From the NCBI GenBank assembly GCA_023369685.1, contig SACZ01000012.1, positions 1 through 60,912 on the forward strand: 60,912 bases of DNA, in the 5' to 3' direction. The notes beneath the pieces are model-generated. The model searched no databases and was not told the origin of the DNA. It worked only from the letters and a program-made list of their open reading frames with translations. Below are positions 46,081 to 56,067 of this stretch, piece after piece. The number at the start of each line of letters is the position of its first letter. Positions within the stretch are counted from its first letter, which is position 1. Made by a program: the position numbers and the translations under genes. This stretch comes from Prolixibacteraceae bacterium JC049. Lineage in GTDB: Bacteria > Bacteroidota > Bacteroidia > Bacteroidales > Prolixibacteraceae.

Positions 46081-48114
46081 TTATTTATTCTCAATAGTAA
46101 CAGAACGCTCTGTTCCGCCTATTCCTTTTATTGTTAATTTCTTCCAGCTCTTCGGAAGCTTCGACTTTACCTGTTTGATACCATCTTCACCAATTTCTAA
46201 TCCTCCAAATCCATAAAGAACTGCTTGCAACATTCCACCCGCTCCTGTAATGAAATATGGATTATTAGAAGTCTCTGTCTCAGCAAATACCCCAAATGGA
46301 GGTCTTAAATTCGGGCGGTGTCCTCTATTGAAATAAGAGTAGGCTTCATCAATTCTTCCCAAGCGATTTGAAATGATAGAATAGATACTGTGTGTCATTG
46401 CTGGTCCACCATTTACCTTTTTCGAATAATAATCCAGGTTAGCAGCCATCGTCTTTTTATCAGAAACAATTCCCAATGGGTAAGTCAACAAGTTTACATC
46501 GGCTTGTTTAATGCGCTGTCCATGGTACGTTTCAAACTCTTTTACCACACCTGTATCGAATCGTCTAATTGGAATACCATCGGCAACAACTTCCCACTGC
46601 TTACTAGCTGTTTCGCCCAGCACCTTTGCTGCTTTCGCCGCATATTCCAATACACGCTTTGCACCTCCATTGGTAAAAGCATTGTTATCTACATTCTCTG
46701 CCCACTCATCGGCACAAACAACATTCTTAATTTCATACTCTCCTTTGTCATTTTTCTCTACTCTGCTCACCCAATAGTCGGCAACACCTTTAATTACCGG
46801 ATAGCCTTTCTCTTTCAACCATTTTACATCTTTGGTTACCAAATAGTAGTTCCAAAATGCAAACGCAATATCCGAAGAGATATGATGCTCGAAAGGACCA
46901 GACAAAGCCCACACCGGAGTATCTTCACTACCCGACTCTGCCGACTCCCATGGGAACATCAATCCATCGTAGCCATGGCTAAATGCTTTTTGTTTGGCAG
47001 CATCCATACGATTGTATCGATAATCCAAAATAGAGTGTGCCAGTTCCGGATGTAGCATCAAGAATACTGGATACATCCATGTCTCACAATCCCAAAAAAT
47101 ATGACCAGCATAACCTGTTCCAGAAAGTCCCATTGGCGATAAACTGTAGCCACTACCCTTGCGCACAAATGCATAAAGGTGATACAGAGCCAATCGAATA
47201 TTTTTCTGATCTTCCACGTTTCCTTCTACCACAACATCGCCTTTCCATAAGTCGGCCCACGCTTGAGTATGTCTTTTAAGCAATGCCTCTTTTCCTTCCA
47301 GCCATGCAAACAAAGTAAAGCGTTTAGCTTCATTGGCAGGGTCAACATAATCCACTGTTGAACAAGTGGCTCCAACCAAAGAAAATGCGAAGCGCTCTCC
47401 TTTTTTCAATTTTAACTCGAAGCCCATAGACTGATTTCCATCTTTCACTTCTTTAGGATGCTTGCCCTCTTCAAATAGAAATGCTGAAGTAGCTACTACT
47501 TTCTTCTTACTTGTAATGGTTGTTGTTTTATTCACAGCTACCTTTACTTCTCCTTTAGGAGTATGAAATTTCTTAGTCAGGTACTGAACCGGATTCACTC
47601 CTTGCCCCAGCGACATCTCGTTTTCCACAACAATAGAGATATCTTTTTCGGCCTCTAAAACCACATTTACCAAAACATTGTAAGGTAAATTACGCAAAGC
47701 AACCACCTCGTTACTCACCTTAAGTCCATTCACCGCATAATTTCCTGAAAAGATGGCCTTTTTCATGTCCAGCTTTTGTTCCCACTTGTCCAGGTTATTG
47801 GTTGGAATCTCACTTAGTCTGGAACCATCTTCAAAACGAATATCCAGGTTACAAAAGTTGATTCCTTGTACAATGTTCGATATACTATCCTTACGACCGT
47901 AAATATCGTACACCCCATTCATCACCACATTTTCAATCTTTAAAGGATGCTCTGAAGGCAAAATCCCCAACATTCCATTGGCCATGGTTATGGAGAAATA
48001 GTCTTTCTCTTTATGGGCATTTATCACCCAACCTTTTTCATTCTGTGCCACTCCGTTTTGCCATGCAAAAAGCAAACAGATTACGAGCACTTTTAGATTC
48101 ACTCTTAACTTCAT
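46081..48114 (-). CDS. Secreted GH65-family glycoside hydrolase
   Basis: About 677 residues from ATG 48114 (MKLRVNLKVLVICLLFAWQ, a good signal peptide with cleavage near VAQ); an open upstream stretch of 27 codons lacks signal character. The (alpha/alpha)6-barrel of GH65 shows FWDCETWMYPVFL (near 340) and ADEWAENVDNNAFTN (near 468-482), holding the catalytic Glu in the ADEW segment, as in kojibiose and trehalose phosphorylases. The KQADVNLLTYPL segment is present. GH65 includes phosphorylases and hydrolases; the signal peptide puts it in the periplasm, which favours an alpha-glucoside hydrolase, for example on kojibiose-type links. It is not adjacent to SusCD genes. Confidence 0.85.
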   Translation of the reverse strand: MKLRVNLKVLVICLLFAWQNGVAQNEKGWVINAHKEKDYFSITMANGMLGILPSEHPLKIENVVMNGVYDIYGRKDSISNIVQGINFCNLDIRFEDGSRLSEIPTNNLDKWEQKLDMKKAIFSGNYAVNGLKVSNEVVALRNLPYNVLVNVVLEAEKDISIVVENEMSLGQGVNPVQYLTKKFHTPKGEVKVAVNKTTTITSKKKVVATSAFLFEEGKHPKEVKDGNQSMGFELKLKKGERFAFSLVGATCSTVDYVDPANEAKRFTLFAWLEGKEALLKRHTQAWADLWKGDVVVEGNVEDQKNIRLALYHLYAFVRKGSGYSLSPMGLSGTGYAGHIFWDCETWMYPVFLMLHPELAHSILDYRYNRMDAAKQKAFSHGYDGLMFPWESAESGSEDTPVWALSGPFEHHISSDIAFAFWNYYLVTKDVKWLKEKGYPVIKGVADYWVSRVEKNDKGEYEIKNVVCADEWAENVDNNAFTNGGAKRVLEYAAKAAKVLGETASKQWEVVADGIPIRRFDTGVVKEFETYHGQRIKQADVNLLTYPLGIVSDKKTMAANLDYYSKKVNGGPAMTHSIYSIISNRLGRIDEAYSYFNRGHRPNLRPPFGVFAETETSNNPYFITGAGGMLQAVLYGFGGLEIGEDGIKQVKSKLPKSWKKLTIKGIGGTERSVTIENK

Positions 48115-48488
48115 CTGATTAATATTGTAATTAGTTAACCTGTCCTGAACAACCCCATTCAGAACAATTTCCTTCAATATTAATTTCTCCATCAAATTAT
48201 CTTTTATTCATCCATTAAAAGAGCTATTTTGAAGCATTAATCAGATATTAATCCACTATTGAAACCGCCACTAACCCATAGGTAATCAGTCGATATAATT
48301 ATTTATCTCAAGATTTAACCTTTTTTAATTCCTCCCTAAGAAGATATGGAACAATCATTGCAAGAACCAGCAATATCAATAGTTCTACGAATATTTTACC
48401 ATTTATAACGCAACCATTTCAAGTGGTCGTCATCAATGAAGTATTATATCGGAAAACCTTAATTAAAAATCGAAATAAAAAAACAACT
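48115..48488. other. 374-bp divergent intergenic region without recognised gene
   Basis: This AT-rich stretch separates the divergent GH65 and SIMPL genes and must hold both promoters. I see no convincing -7/-33 pair, hairpin or small ORF with family features. The open frame that leads into the SIMPL gene (from 48423) has no signal character. Confidence 0.5.
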
Positions 48489-49184
48489 ATGAAGTACTTA
48501 TTTATTGCATTGTTTTGTTCTATTAGCCTGATCTCTTCCGCTCAAATGGGAGGAAAAAATTTTATCGATCAGAATTATGTTGAAGTAACCGGAACGGCTC
48601 AGATAAAAGTTACCCCCGATCAGATTTATCTTCAAATAATGATTGACGAAAAACAAAGTCAGGGAAAAAGTATCGATCAGATGGAAAAACTGATGATTCA
48701 GAAACTTAAAAACATTGGAGTCGATACGCAGAAAGACTTAACCATTCAGGACTTTGATAGCAACTTCAGAAAGCGCTGGTTAAAGCGTCAGAAGATTTCT
48801 ATGAAAAAGACCTATCAACTAATGGTAACAAGTGGTCAAACAGCCGGGAAAGTTTACGATGAGTTAGAAAAATTGGGCATTTCTAATATCTCCGTTACTG
48901 GCTACGATCATTCTGAAATGACAAAACTAAAAAACGATGTTCGGGTTAAAGCCATTCTTGCTGCCAAAGATAAAGCAACCGTTTTAGCCGAAGCATTGGG
49001 GCAAAAAATTGGGCAAGCATTATTCATCCAGGAATACGACATGGGCTACGGAGGAAGAATGATGCACAAAAGAGCTAACGCCCTTTATTCAATGGAAGCC
49101 GACGCCATGGATGCTCCTGCACCAATGGATTTTGAAAAGATTGAATTGAATGGACGCGTAATGGTTCGTTTCTGGCTGAAATAA
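48489..49184 (+). CDS. SIMPL-domain (DUF541) secreted protein
   Basis: A 231-residue protein from ATG 48489, giving signal peptide MKYLFIALFCSISLISSAQ. The body is a SIMPL/BP26-type domain: FIDQNYVEVTGTAQIKVTP, IQDFDSNFRKR, and KAILAAKDKATVLAEALGQKIGQ are in the standard order. Known members are periplasmic or outer-membrane proteins, some forming channel-like or oxidative-stress-related assemblies; the role is unclear here. The ORF runs upstream to 48423, but ATG 48489 fits the signal. The lipoprotein gene at 49221 follows 36 bp later. Confidence 0.85.
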   Translation: MKYLFIALFCSISLISSAQMGGKNFIDQNYVEVTGTAQIKVTPDQIYLQIMIDEKQSQGKSIDQMEKLMIQKLKNIGVDTQKDLTIQDFDSNFRKRWLKRQKISMKKTYQLMVTSGQTAGKVYDELEKLGISNISVTGYDHSEMTKLKNDVRVKAILAAKDKATVLAEALGQKIGQALFIQEYDMGYGGRMMHKRANALYSMEADAMDAPAPMDFEKIELNGRVMVRFWLK

Positions 49185-49220
49185 TCCCTTGTTGTGTGTG
49201 AAGAATTTAACCGCTTAAAT

Positions 49221-49943
49221 ATGATTAAAATGAAGAATTACATTCCTTTATTGGCAATGTTACTTTGCGTATCGTTATTCTCATGTAACGACAGCGATGA
49301 TCCAAAACAAACTCCTACAGTACCTGAAAGTGTTACTTTTAACTTCGAAAGCGACGCTCAAGGATGGGAAGGTGGTTTTGCCGATTATCCACAAAATTCT
49401 GATGCTTTCTACGAAATTGCATTTGGTCATGCACAGTTACCAGAACCTCTTGACCAGGGGCAACATGCGTTAAGGCAAACGGGCAATAACCACAGCGATG
49501 ACTTGTTTATGTTTGCAAAGAAAAAGCTGACTAATTTACCAGCCAATACAAGCATCAACTTAAAGTTTACCTTAGAGATTGCCTCTAATGCTGCCAATGC
49601 TTCATTTGGTGTTGGAGGAAGCCCTGGTTCATCGGTATACGTTAAAGCAGGTGCTACTGCCACCGAACCTAAAGCCATTAAAGATGGAAATTACTGGCGC
49701 ATGAATATCGATAAGAACAATCAGGCAAACGGAGGAAAAGATATGGCACTATTGGGAGACTTTGCCAATGGAACTGAGGAAAACACTTATGCTTTAAAGA
49801 CATTAAAAAACACAGAACCATTTAATGTGACTACGAATGATAACGGTGAAGTTTGGTTGATTGTAGGAACCGATTCAGGATTTGAATCTACAACTACTAT
49901 CTATTACAACAGCATTAAAGTGGAGTTTTCGCAACCCGAATAA
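49221..49943 (+). CDS. Lipoprotein of unknown function, beta-sandwich-like
   Basis: About 240 residues from ATG 49221 (49230 equally possible); the frame begins at a GTG at 49194 with no signal character. Lipobox FSC leaves Cys21 (from 49221), followed by an acidic linker NDSDDPK. The body is a single Gly/Asn-rich beta domain (FNFESDAQGWEGGFADYP; FTLEIASNAANASFGVGGSPG; DNGEVWLIVGTDSGFE), like a jelly-roll binding module. I do not recognise a named family. It is followed by a terminator. Confidence 0.7.
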   Translation: MIKMKNYIPLLAMLLCVSLFSCNDSDDPKQTPTVPESVTFNFESDAQGWEGGFADYPQNSDAFYEIAFGHAQLPEPLDQGQHALRQTGNNHSDDLFMFAKKKLTNLPANTSINLKFTLEIASNAANASFGVGGSPGSSVYVKAGATATEPKAIKDGNYWRMNIDKNNQANGGKDMALLGDFANGTEENTYALKTLKNTEPFNVTTNDNGEVWLIVGTDSGFESTTTIYYNSIKVEFSQPE

Positions 49944-50010
49944 TTGAACTGTAATTGGGTATCTGTATGCATTGTAGCATTCGCCCCTAATTTGGATACT
50001 CAATTTTATC

Positions 50011-50053
50011 GAAGACGATACCTGAAGATCATTTCAGAAGGTATCGTCTTTTT
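50011..50053 (+). terminator. Rho-independent terminator
   Basis: AAGACGATACC (50011-50021) pairs with GGTATCGTCTT (50039-50049), an 11-bp perfect stem, and T residues run on to 50053. It closes the transcript of the lipoprotein gene and insulates the sigma-54 promoter region that follows. Confidence 0.88.
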
Positions 50054-50078
50054 TGTCCATTATAGCTACCAATTACAA

Positions 50079-50141
50079 TGTGTCAAACCACACATTTGAT
50101 CCAACCTTAAGTGCCAAATGGCACATATGTGTCATACGACA
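50079..50141 (+). promoter_or_regulatory. Three dyad activator sites (UAS) for the lactate operon
   Basis: Three 14-bp dyads share the form GTG-y-CA-w-A-y-s-r-CAC: GTGTCAAACCACAC (50079-50092), GTGCCAAATGGCAC (50110-50123) and GTGTCATACGACAC (50128-50141). Centres are 31 and 18 bp apart and lie about 150-200 bp upstream of the expected start of the sigma-54 promoter at 50261, the usual place for enhancer sites. The NtrC-type regulator encoded at 58598 is the natural candidate to bind them. Confidence 0.72.
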
Positions 50142-50260
50142 CTCTTTTCATTTCCAGTGAATTCTTTTAAAAACGATTTATCCCCAACACCTCTACCTAC
50201 TGTCTTTATGCGCCTTACAGCCAACAGCAACGAACTCAAATCATAACGTTTTTTCATTTG

Positions 50261-50276
50261 CGGCACCGGTATTGCC
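50261..50276 (+). promoter_or_regulatory. Sigma-54 promoter of the lactate operon
   Basis: CGGCACCGGTATTGCC has the required GG (50262-50263), ten bases, GC (50274-50275), and matches the -24 core GGCAC and the -12 core TTGC in full. A T-rich stretch lies just upstream. Transcription should begin near 50287, about 40 bp before the permease ATG. No sigma-70-like box is needed to explain the gap. Confidence 0.75.
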
Positions 50277-50325
50277 TATTCAAGAGTGAAAAATTGAAAT
50301 CAGTTTCAAACTAAAACTACTCGTT

Positions 50326-51981
50326 ATGAATGCAATACTTGCTTTTACTCCGATTCTGCTAACCATTGTACTAATGGCAGGATTCAATTGGGGAGCCAAA
50401 AAGGCTTTACCTCTATCATGGTTACTTGCTGTTATAATTGCCTTGTTCTACTGGAAAATAGATATTATAAACGTTACAGCATATTCCTTCTTCGGAGTAT
50501 TGAAAGCGTTAGACATTCTGATTATCATCTTTGGAGCCATCCTAATTCTGAACACCTTAAAAATATCTGGTGCTATGGCTGCAATTAATAATGGTTTTCA
50601 GGGAATAACGCGCGACCGACGTATTCAGGCCATTATTATTGGTTACATGTTTGGTGCATTCATTGAAGGAGCAGCAGGTTTTGGAACACCAGCCGCTTTA
50701 GCAGGGCCACTACTGGTTGGTTTAGGCTTCCCGGCATTGGCAGCAGCTATTGTTGCATTGATATTTAATAGTGTACCAGTTCCTTTTGGTGCTGTTGGTA
50801 CACCTATAAAAGGAGCAATGAGTACACTGTCTACCAATTTGACAGAAGTAAACGCCGATCCTTCGTTATTCGAAATGGTTTTAACCAAATGGATTGCTCT
50901 TCCTAACGTACTGGCAGGAACATTATTACCACTAATTGGTTTAATGATTATGACGAAGATTTTTGGTAAGAAAAAATCCATTCGTCCTGCATTGGAAGTA
51001 GCACCTTTCGCTCTATTTGCAGGAATTGCATTTATGGTACCTTATGCACTAATTGCTGTAGCCTTCGGCCCAGAGCTACCAAGTTTGGTAGGAGCATTTG
51101 TTGGTTTAGGAGTTGTAGTATTTGCAGCAAAAAAAGGCTTCTTAGTACCTAAAACTACCTGGGACTTCCCTGATAAATCGCTTTGGAACAAGCAATGGAT
51201 GTCCAACACCGATACAGGACAAATGGTAGAATCGAAAATGCCATTGTATAAAGCATGGGCTCCTTATCTATTAATTGCCATCATTTTAGTTATCACCCGT
51301 ATTCCTGCATTTGGATTAAAAGGATTGCTGGCTGCACAACAAATTACACTGAACAACATATTCGGTATCGATAGTCTCGACTATTCTTTAAAATGGGCCT
51401 ATTTGCCAGGAACAATACCATTTATTTTAGTAGCCATTCTTAGTGCTTTCTATTATAAGATGAAAGCAAAAGAGGTGAAAAAAGCCTGGAAGCTTACCTT
51501 CAAGCAAATTCAAGGAGCAGCCATTGCTCTATTTAGTGGAGTGGCACTGGTACAGATTATGCTTAACTCGGGAACAAATGGAGCAGGGCTGGAAAGTATG
51601 CTAACAGAATTAGCCAAAGCAACTGCCGATGTTTCCGGAGCAGCCTATCCGCTATTTGCGCCTATCATCGGAATATTAGGGGCATTCATGTCGGGCTCAG
51701 CAACCGTATCTAATATTCTTTTTGCCTCTTTCCAATTCGAAACAGCTACTCTATTAGGTCTTCCTCAGGTATTAATTGTTGCCATGCAAGGTATTGGTGC
51801 CGGAGTTGGAAATATGATTTGTGTAAATAATGTCGTCGCAGTATCTGCCACCGTTGGGTGCATTGGCTCCGGAGGGTTCATTATCCGAACCAATGCCAAA
51901 CCAGCCTTTGTTTACTATTTGATAATCCTGGCTGCTTTAGGGGCACTCATCTTTTCAGGATTTAACCCATTGTCGTTATAA
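50326..51981 (+). CDS. lctP: LctP-family L-lactate (glycolate) permease
   Basis: A 551-residue inner-membrane protein with 13 or so hydrophobic segments. Conserved pieces of the LctP/LldP/GlcA family include [21 protein letters not shown], split here as [11 protein letters not shown] and [10 protein letters not shown], and [16 protein letters not shown] and [20 protein letters not shown] near the C-terminus. It would import lactate or glycolate with protons. A sigma-54 promoter precedes it and the dehydrogenase fusion follows after 11 bp, so the pair works as one uptake and oxidation unit. Confidence 0.93.
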   Translation: MNAILAFTPILLTIVLMAGFNWGAKKALPLSWLLAVIIALFYWKIDIINVTAYSFFGVLKALDILIIIFGAILILNTLKISGAMAAINNGFQGITRDRRIQAIIIGYMFGAFIEGAAGFGTPAALAGPLLVGLGFPALAAAIVALIFNSVPVPFGAVGTPIKGAMSTLSTNLTEVNADPSLFEMVLTKWIALPNVLAGTLLPLIGLMIMTKIFGKKKSIRPALEVAPFALFAGIAFMVPYALIAVAFGPELPSLVGAFVGLGVVVFAAKKGFLVPKTTWDFPDKSLWNKQWMSNTDTGQMVESKMPLYKAWAPYLLIAIILVITRIPAFGLKGLLAAQQITLNNIFGIDSLDYSLKWAYLPGTIPFILVAILSAFYYKMKAKEVKKAWKLTFKQIQGAAIALFSGVALVQIMLNSGTNGAGLESMLTELAKATADVSGAAYPLFAPIIGILGAFMSGSATVSNILFASFQFETATLLGLPQVLIVAMQGIGAGVGNMICVNNVVAVSATVGCIGSGGFIIRTNAKPAFVYYLIILAALGALIFSGFNPLSL

Positions 51982-51992
51982 AAATCAGAGTT

Positions 51993-54900
51993 ATGCTAAC
52001 AGGAGAATATAAATCGCTATATCAGTCACTTTCAAAGGTGATCGATACCAATCGTATGTATCACGATACGTTGCATACCTTGGCTTTTGGAACAGACGCC
52101 AGCTTTTATCGCCTAATTCCTAAACTGGTTATTAAAGCGAAAAATGTGGAGGAAGTTATTTCCATCATGAAGGAGACTTCTGAGCGCAATATTTCAGTTA
52201 CTTATCGTGCAGGAGGAACCAGTCTTTCGGGACAAGCCATCTCCGATTCGGTATTGGTTATTGCCGGCGAACACTGGAAAGAATATGAAATTTTAGATAA
52301 CGGAGAACGAATTCGTTTGCAACCAGGAATTGTCGGATCAAGAGCCAATATTGCGTTGGCTCCCTATGGCCGAAAAATTGGTCCCGACCCTGCTTCTATC
52401 AATGCGGCAATGATTGGTGGTATCGCAGCCAATAATGCCAGTGGAATGTGCTGTGGTACTTCTGAGAATTCCTACAAAACAGTAGATAGCATGAAGGTAG
52501 TATTTCGCGATGGAGCGTTATTGGATACCGCATGCAAAGAGAGTCGTGAGCAATTTGCACAAACGCATAAACACATTATAGACGATATTCAGAATCTGGT
52601 TGAATCGGTTAAAGCCAATGAACCATTAACTCAACGCATTAAGGATAAGTTTAAAATGAAGAACACAACAGGCTACAGCTTAAATGCCTTTGTGGATTTC
52701 AGTGATCCTTTCGATGTAATTGAGCACATTATGATTGGTTCAGAAGGAACGTTAGGATTCATTGCCGAGATTACCTATAAGACGGTGATTGAGCATTCAC
52801 ATAAAGCCAGTTCGTTAATGGTATTTCCAGATATCGAAAAGGCATGTAATGCTGTTTCTGCGCTAAAGAGTAGTCCGGTGGCTGCTGTTGAACTAATTGA
52901 CAGAGCTGGTCTTAAATCTGTGGAGAACCAGGATGGAGTACCTGCTTACCTTAAAACATTATCTAAAGGTGCCAGCGCTATTTTAGTGGAAACACGTGCA
53001 TCTGACAAAGAGACACTAAAAGCGCAAATCGATATTATTCTAAATACGATTAAAGATATACCTTCTGAATTGCCACTATCGTTTACTTCTGTTCCTGCAG
53101 AATTTAATGCACTATGGAAAATTCGCAAGGGACTATTCCCTTCGGTGGGTGCCATTCGCAAAACCGGAACTACAGTTATTATCGAAGATGTAACATTCCC
53201 TGTACCACAATTGGCATCAGCCACTTTAGATTTACAGGCATTGTTTGCGAAGTTTGGCTATAGTGAAGCGGTAATATTTGGCCATGCACTGGAAGGCAAC
53301 CTGCACTTTGTATTTACACAAGATTTAGGCGACGAAAAAGAGGTTAAGCGTTACGATGCATTCATGCAGGAATTGGTTGAGTTGGTTGTAGACAAGTACG
53401 ATGGTGCCTTGAAGGCAGAGCATGGTACCGGACGCAACATGGCCCCATTCGTAGAGAAAGAATGGGGAAACGAAGCCTACCAGATGATGAAAAAGATTAA
53501 AGGGATATTTGATCCTTTCCATATGCTTAATCCCGGAGTTATTTTGAATAACGACTCGCAATCGCATCTGAAGAATCTAAAACCATTGCCTCCTGCCATG
53601 GAGAAGGTGGACAAATGCATTGAGTGTGGTTTTTGTGAGCCTACCTGTGTTGCCAATGAGCTAACGTTGTCACCACGTCAGCGTATTGCTACTTACCGCG
53701 AAATATCACGCTTAAAAGCTAGTGGGGAAAAACCACACGAAGCAGCCGCTTTGGTAAATGCTTATCAGTATGCCGGCGACGACACATGCGCCACCGACGG
53801 TTTGTGTGCTTTAAGCTGTCCAGTAAAGATAAACACAGGAGAGTTGATTAAAGAGTTAAGATTCCAAAGCCATAGTTCTCGCCAAAATAAAATTGCTACC
53901 TGGTTGGCAGAGCATATGGGCACAGTTACCAGTATTTTGCGCAATGTACTTGGAGTTTTAAATATTGGTCACACCATTTTAGGAAGCCGTTTTACCACAG
54001 CTATTTCCAAAAGTTTACATTCATTATCAGGCAAACGAATTCCATTATGGAATAAATACATGCCTAAACCTTCGAAGAAGATTGTACCACAATCGGTTGA
54101 CAACGACAATCCAAATAAAGTGGTTTATTTCCCATCGTGCATTAACCGCTCCATGGGACCATCGAAAGAGCAGACGAAAGAGCAGCTGACTTCAGTATTC
54201 GAGCGCTTAATTCGAAAAGCAGGATACGAAGTAATTTACCCGGGCGATATGAATAACTTGTGTTGCGGAATGTCTTATTCCAGCAAAGGTTTTAAAGAAC
54301 AAGGATTAATGAAATCAACCGAATTGGAAGAGGCATTAAATATTGCCAGTGAAAACGGCAAATATCCAATTGTATGCGATATGAGTCCTTGTTTATACAC
54401 GATGAAAGACAACATGCAAGATCGATTGAAACTGTACGAACCAGTTGAGTTTATTCTGGAATACCTGAAAGATGAACTACACTTCGAACCTCTTAATGAA
54501 ACGGTTTCTGTTTTTGCGGTTTGTAGCATGAAAAAGATGGGAATGGACAATCGCTTACAGGAATTGGCAGAACTATGTGCCACAAAAGTGATTAAACCAG
54601 ATACCAATTGTTGTGGTTTTGCAGGCGATCGAGGATTCTCATTCCCTGAGCTGAATAAACATGGTTTACGCAATTTAAGAATTCAATTACCACACGAAGT
54701 GAAAAACGGTTATTCTACATCAAGAACCTGTGAGATTGGTTTATCTCAAAATAGCGGTATTAGTCACGAATCCATTGTTTATTTAGTGGACAAAGTAACA
54801 AAGCCCATCAAACAAAAGGCCCAGAAAGTAGCATTATCCATTGTCATCTTACTAATGGCAGGATTAGGCATTCAATCGGCACAAGCACAAGACAAGCCAA

Positions 54901-56054
54901 CCGTTAAGCTTAGTGGTTTTGTTTCTACCGAAGCCATTTTCGATAGCAGAAAGGTAGTATCGGCACGCGATGGAGATGTAATTTTATACCCTGCTCCTAT
55001 CAGCTACGATGCCAATGGAGTTGACATCAATGAAAAAGGTGATTTTTCGTTCTTAAGTATCCATAGCAGGTTGCGAGCCAAAGCAGGTGGAGTAAACCTT
55101 TGGGGAGGTAAACTAAGTGCACTTATTGAAATGGACTTTGTAGGCACCAGCAATGCTAACATTGGTTTGCTGCGCATGCGTCATGCCATGGCTCAGCTCG
55201 ATTTCGATAAAACAAGCATCATGTTTGGTCAATATTGGCACCCAATGTTTGTTACCAGTTGTTTTCCTGAAGTATCATCATGGGGAGCAGCAGCACCTAT
55301 TTCGGTTCTTTCCAGGAATCCACAAATACGTGTCACCCATCAGTTTTCCGATGAATTCAGGGCTTCATTAACCGCCCTGTCGCAACTCGACTTTAAATCA
55401 TCGGGGCCTGACGGAGCCAGCAGTATCTACCTGCGTCAATCATCTATGCCTGAATTCAATGCCCATTTGGAGTATGGAGCTAAAGGCAATAGTGTATTCG
55501 GTATTGTTGCCGGAACCAAGGAGATTGTTCCTCGTCAGTTAAACGAAGCGGGCAACGTAGTGGACGAAAGTTTGCGCACGTATCATGCTTTGGCATACAC
55601 TACACTTAAATTTAAACCTTTGAAGATAAAGCTACAAGCTATGTATGCCCAAAATGGTTCTAACATGCTACTGTTAGGAGGATATGGAGTGAGCGAAATA
55701 AATACCCAAACGGGACAATACAGCTATACCCCATTAAGCACGGTTAATTATTGGACAGAGATAATTACACAAGGATTCAAAGTAAACTTTGGACTATTCG
55801 CTGGTATTGCCAATCAATTGGGAAGTAAAGATGCAATTGGCAAAGGTAATGATGTATATGCCAGAGGAAGTAACCTGGACTATGTAGCCAGAATATCTCC
55901 TCGCATAATCACCGGCACAAAAAATGTAAAAGTAATGTTGGAGTTAAACCAAACTTATGCAGCATACGGCGATGCTGATGAAAAGTTTAAGGTTACCAAT
56001 ACCAAACGAGTTGGTAACACAAGACTACAGCTACACGTTATGTATAAATTCTAA
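51993..56054 (+). CDS. Fusion: FAD/Fe-S D-lactate (2-hydroxyacid) dehydrogenase + outer-membrane porin-like barrel
   Basis: One open frame of 1353 codons. Residues 1-935 are a complete GlcD-GlpC-type enzyme: FAD domain (about 35-180, VTYRAGGTSLSGQA), FAD-oxidase C-domain (about 210-510), two Fe-S motifs (CIECGFCEPTC; CATDGLCALSCP) and CCG motifs (CCGMSYSS; CCGFAGDR). Residues 937-966 form a typical export signal (KPIKQKAQK, a hydrophobic core, AQA). Residues 967-1353 are a beta-barrel protein like Bacteroidota DcaP-type porins (GQYWHPMFVT, SRNPQIRVTHQF) ending in Phe. A stop and start seem lost at 54801. The only in-frame ATG nearby (54855) is inside the signal core. It may be a true fusion or a deletion error. 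Confidence 0.8.
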   Translation: MLTGEYKSLYQSLSKVIDTNRMYHDTLHTLAFGTDASFYRLIPKLVIKAKNVEEVISIMKETSERNISVTYRAGGTSLSGQAISDSVLVIAGEHWKEYEILDNGERIRLQPGIVGSRANIALAPYGRKIGPDPASINAAMIGGIAANNASGMCCGTSENSYKTVDSMKVVFRDGALLDTACKESREQFAQTHKHIIDDIQNLVESVKANEPLTQRIKDKFKMKNTTGYSLNAFVDFSDPFDVIEHIMIGSEGTLGFIAEITYKTVIEHSHKASSLMVFPDIEKACNAVSALKSSPVAAVELIDRAGLKSVENQDGVPAYLKTLSKGASAILVETRASDKETLKAQIDIILNTIKDIPSELPLSFTSVPAEFNALWKIRKGLFPSVGAIRKTGTTVIIEDVTFPVPQLASATLDLQALFAKFGYSEAVIFGHALEGNLHFVFTQDLGDEKEVKRYDAFMQELVELVVDKYDGALKAEHGTGRNMAPFVEKEWGNEAYQMMKKIKGIFDPFHMLNPGVILNNDSQSHLKNLKPLPPAMEKVDKCIECGFCEPTCVANELTLSPRQRIATYREISRLKASGEKPHEAAALVNAYQYAGDDTCATDGLCALSCPVKINTGELIKELRFQSHSSRQNKIATWLAEHMGTVTSILRNVLGVLNIGHTILGSRFTTAISKSLHSLSGKRIPLWNKYMPKPSKKIVPQSVDNDNPNKVVYFPSCINRSMGPSKEQTKEQLTSVFERLIRKAGYEVIYPGDMNNLCCGMSYSSKGFKEQGLMKSTELEEALNIASENGKYPIVCDMSPCLYTMKDNMQDRLKLYEPVEFILEYLKDELHFEPLNETVSVFAVCSMKKMGMDNRLQELAELCATKVIKPDTNCCGFAGDRGFSFPELNKHGLRNLRIQLPHEVKNGYSTSRTCEIGLSQNSGISHESIVYLVDKVTKPIKQKAQKVALSIVILLMAGLGIQSAQAQDKPTVKLSGFVSTEAIFDSRKVVSARDGDVILYPAPISYDANGVDINEKGDFSFLSIHSRLRAKAGGVNLWGGKLSALIEMDFVGTSNANIGLLRMRHAMAQLDFDKTSIMFGQYWHPMFVTSCFPEVSSWGAAAPISVLSRNPQIRVTHQFSDEFRASLTALSQLDFKSSGPDGASSIYLRQSSMPEFNAHLEYGAKGNSVFGIVAGTKEIVPRQLNEAGNVVDESLRTYHALAYTTLKFKPLKIKLQAMYAQNGSNMLLLGGYGVSEINTQTGQYSYTPLSTVNYWTEIITQGFKVNFGLFAGIANQLGSKDAIGKGNDVYARGSNLDYVARISPRIITGTKNVKVMLELNQTYAAYGDADEKFKVTNTKRVGNTRLQLHVMYKF

Positions 56055-56067
56055 AAATTACACGGTC

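Noticed and set aside
54855-54857. Internal ATG as a separate start for the porin
   Set aside because: It lies in the middle of the hydrophobic core of the signal; starting there would leave no basic n-region, so it does not restore a normal porin gene.
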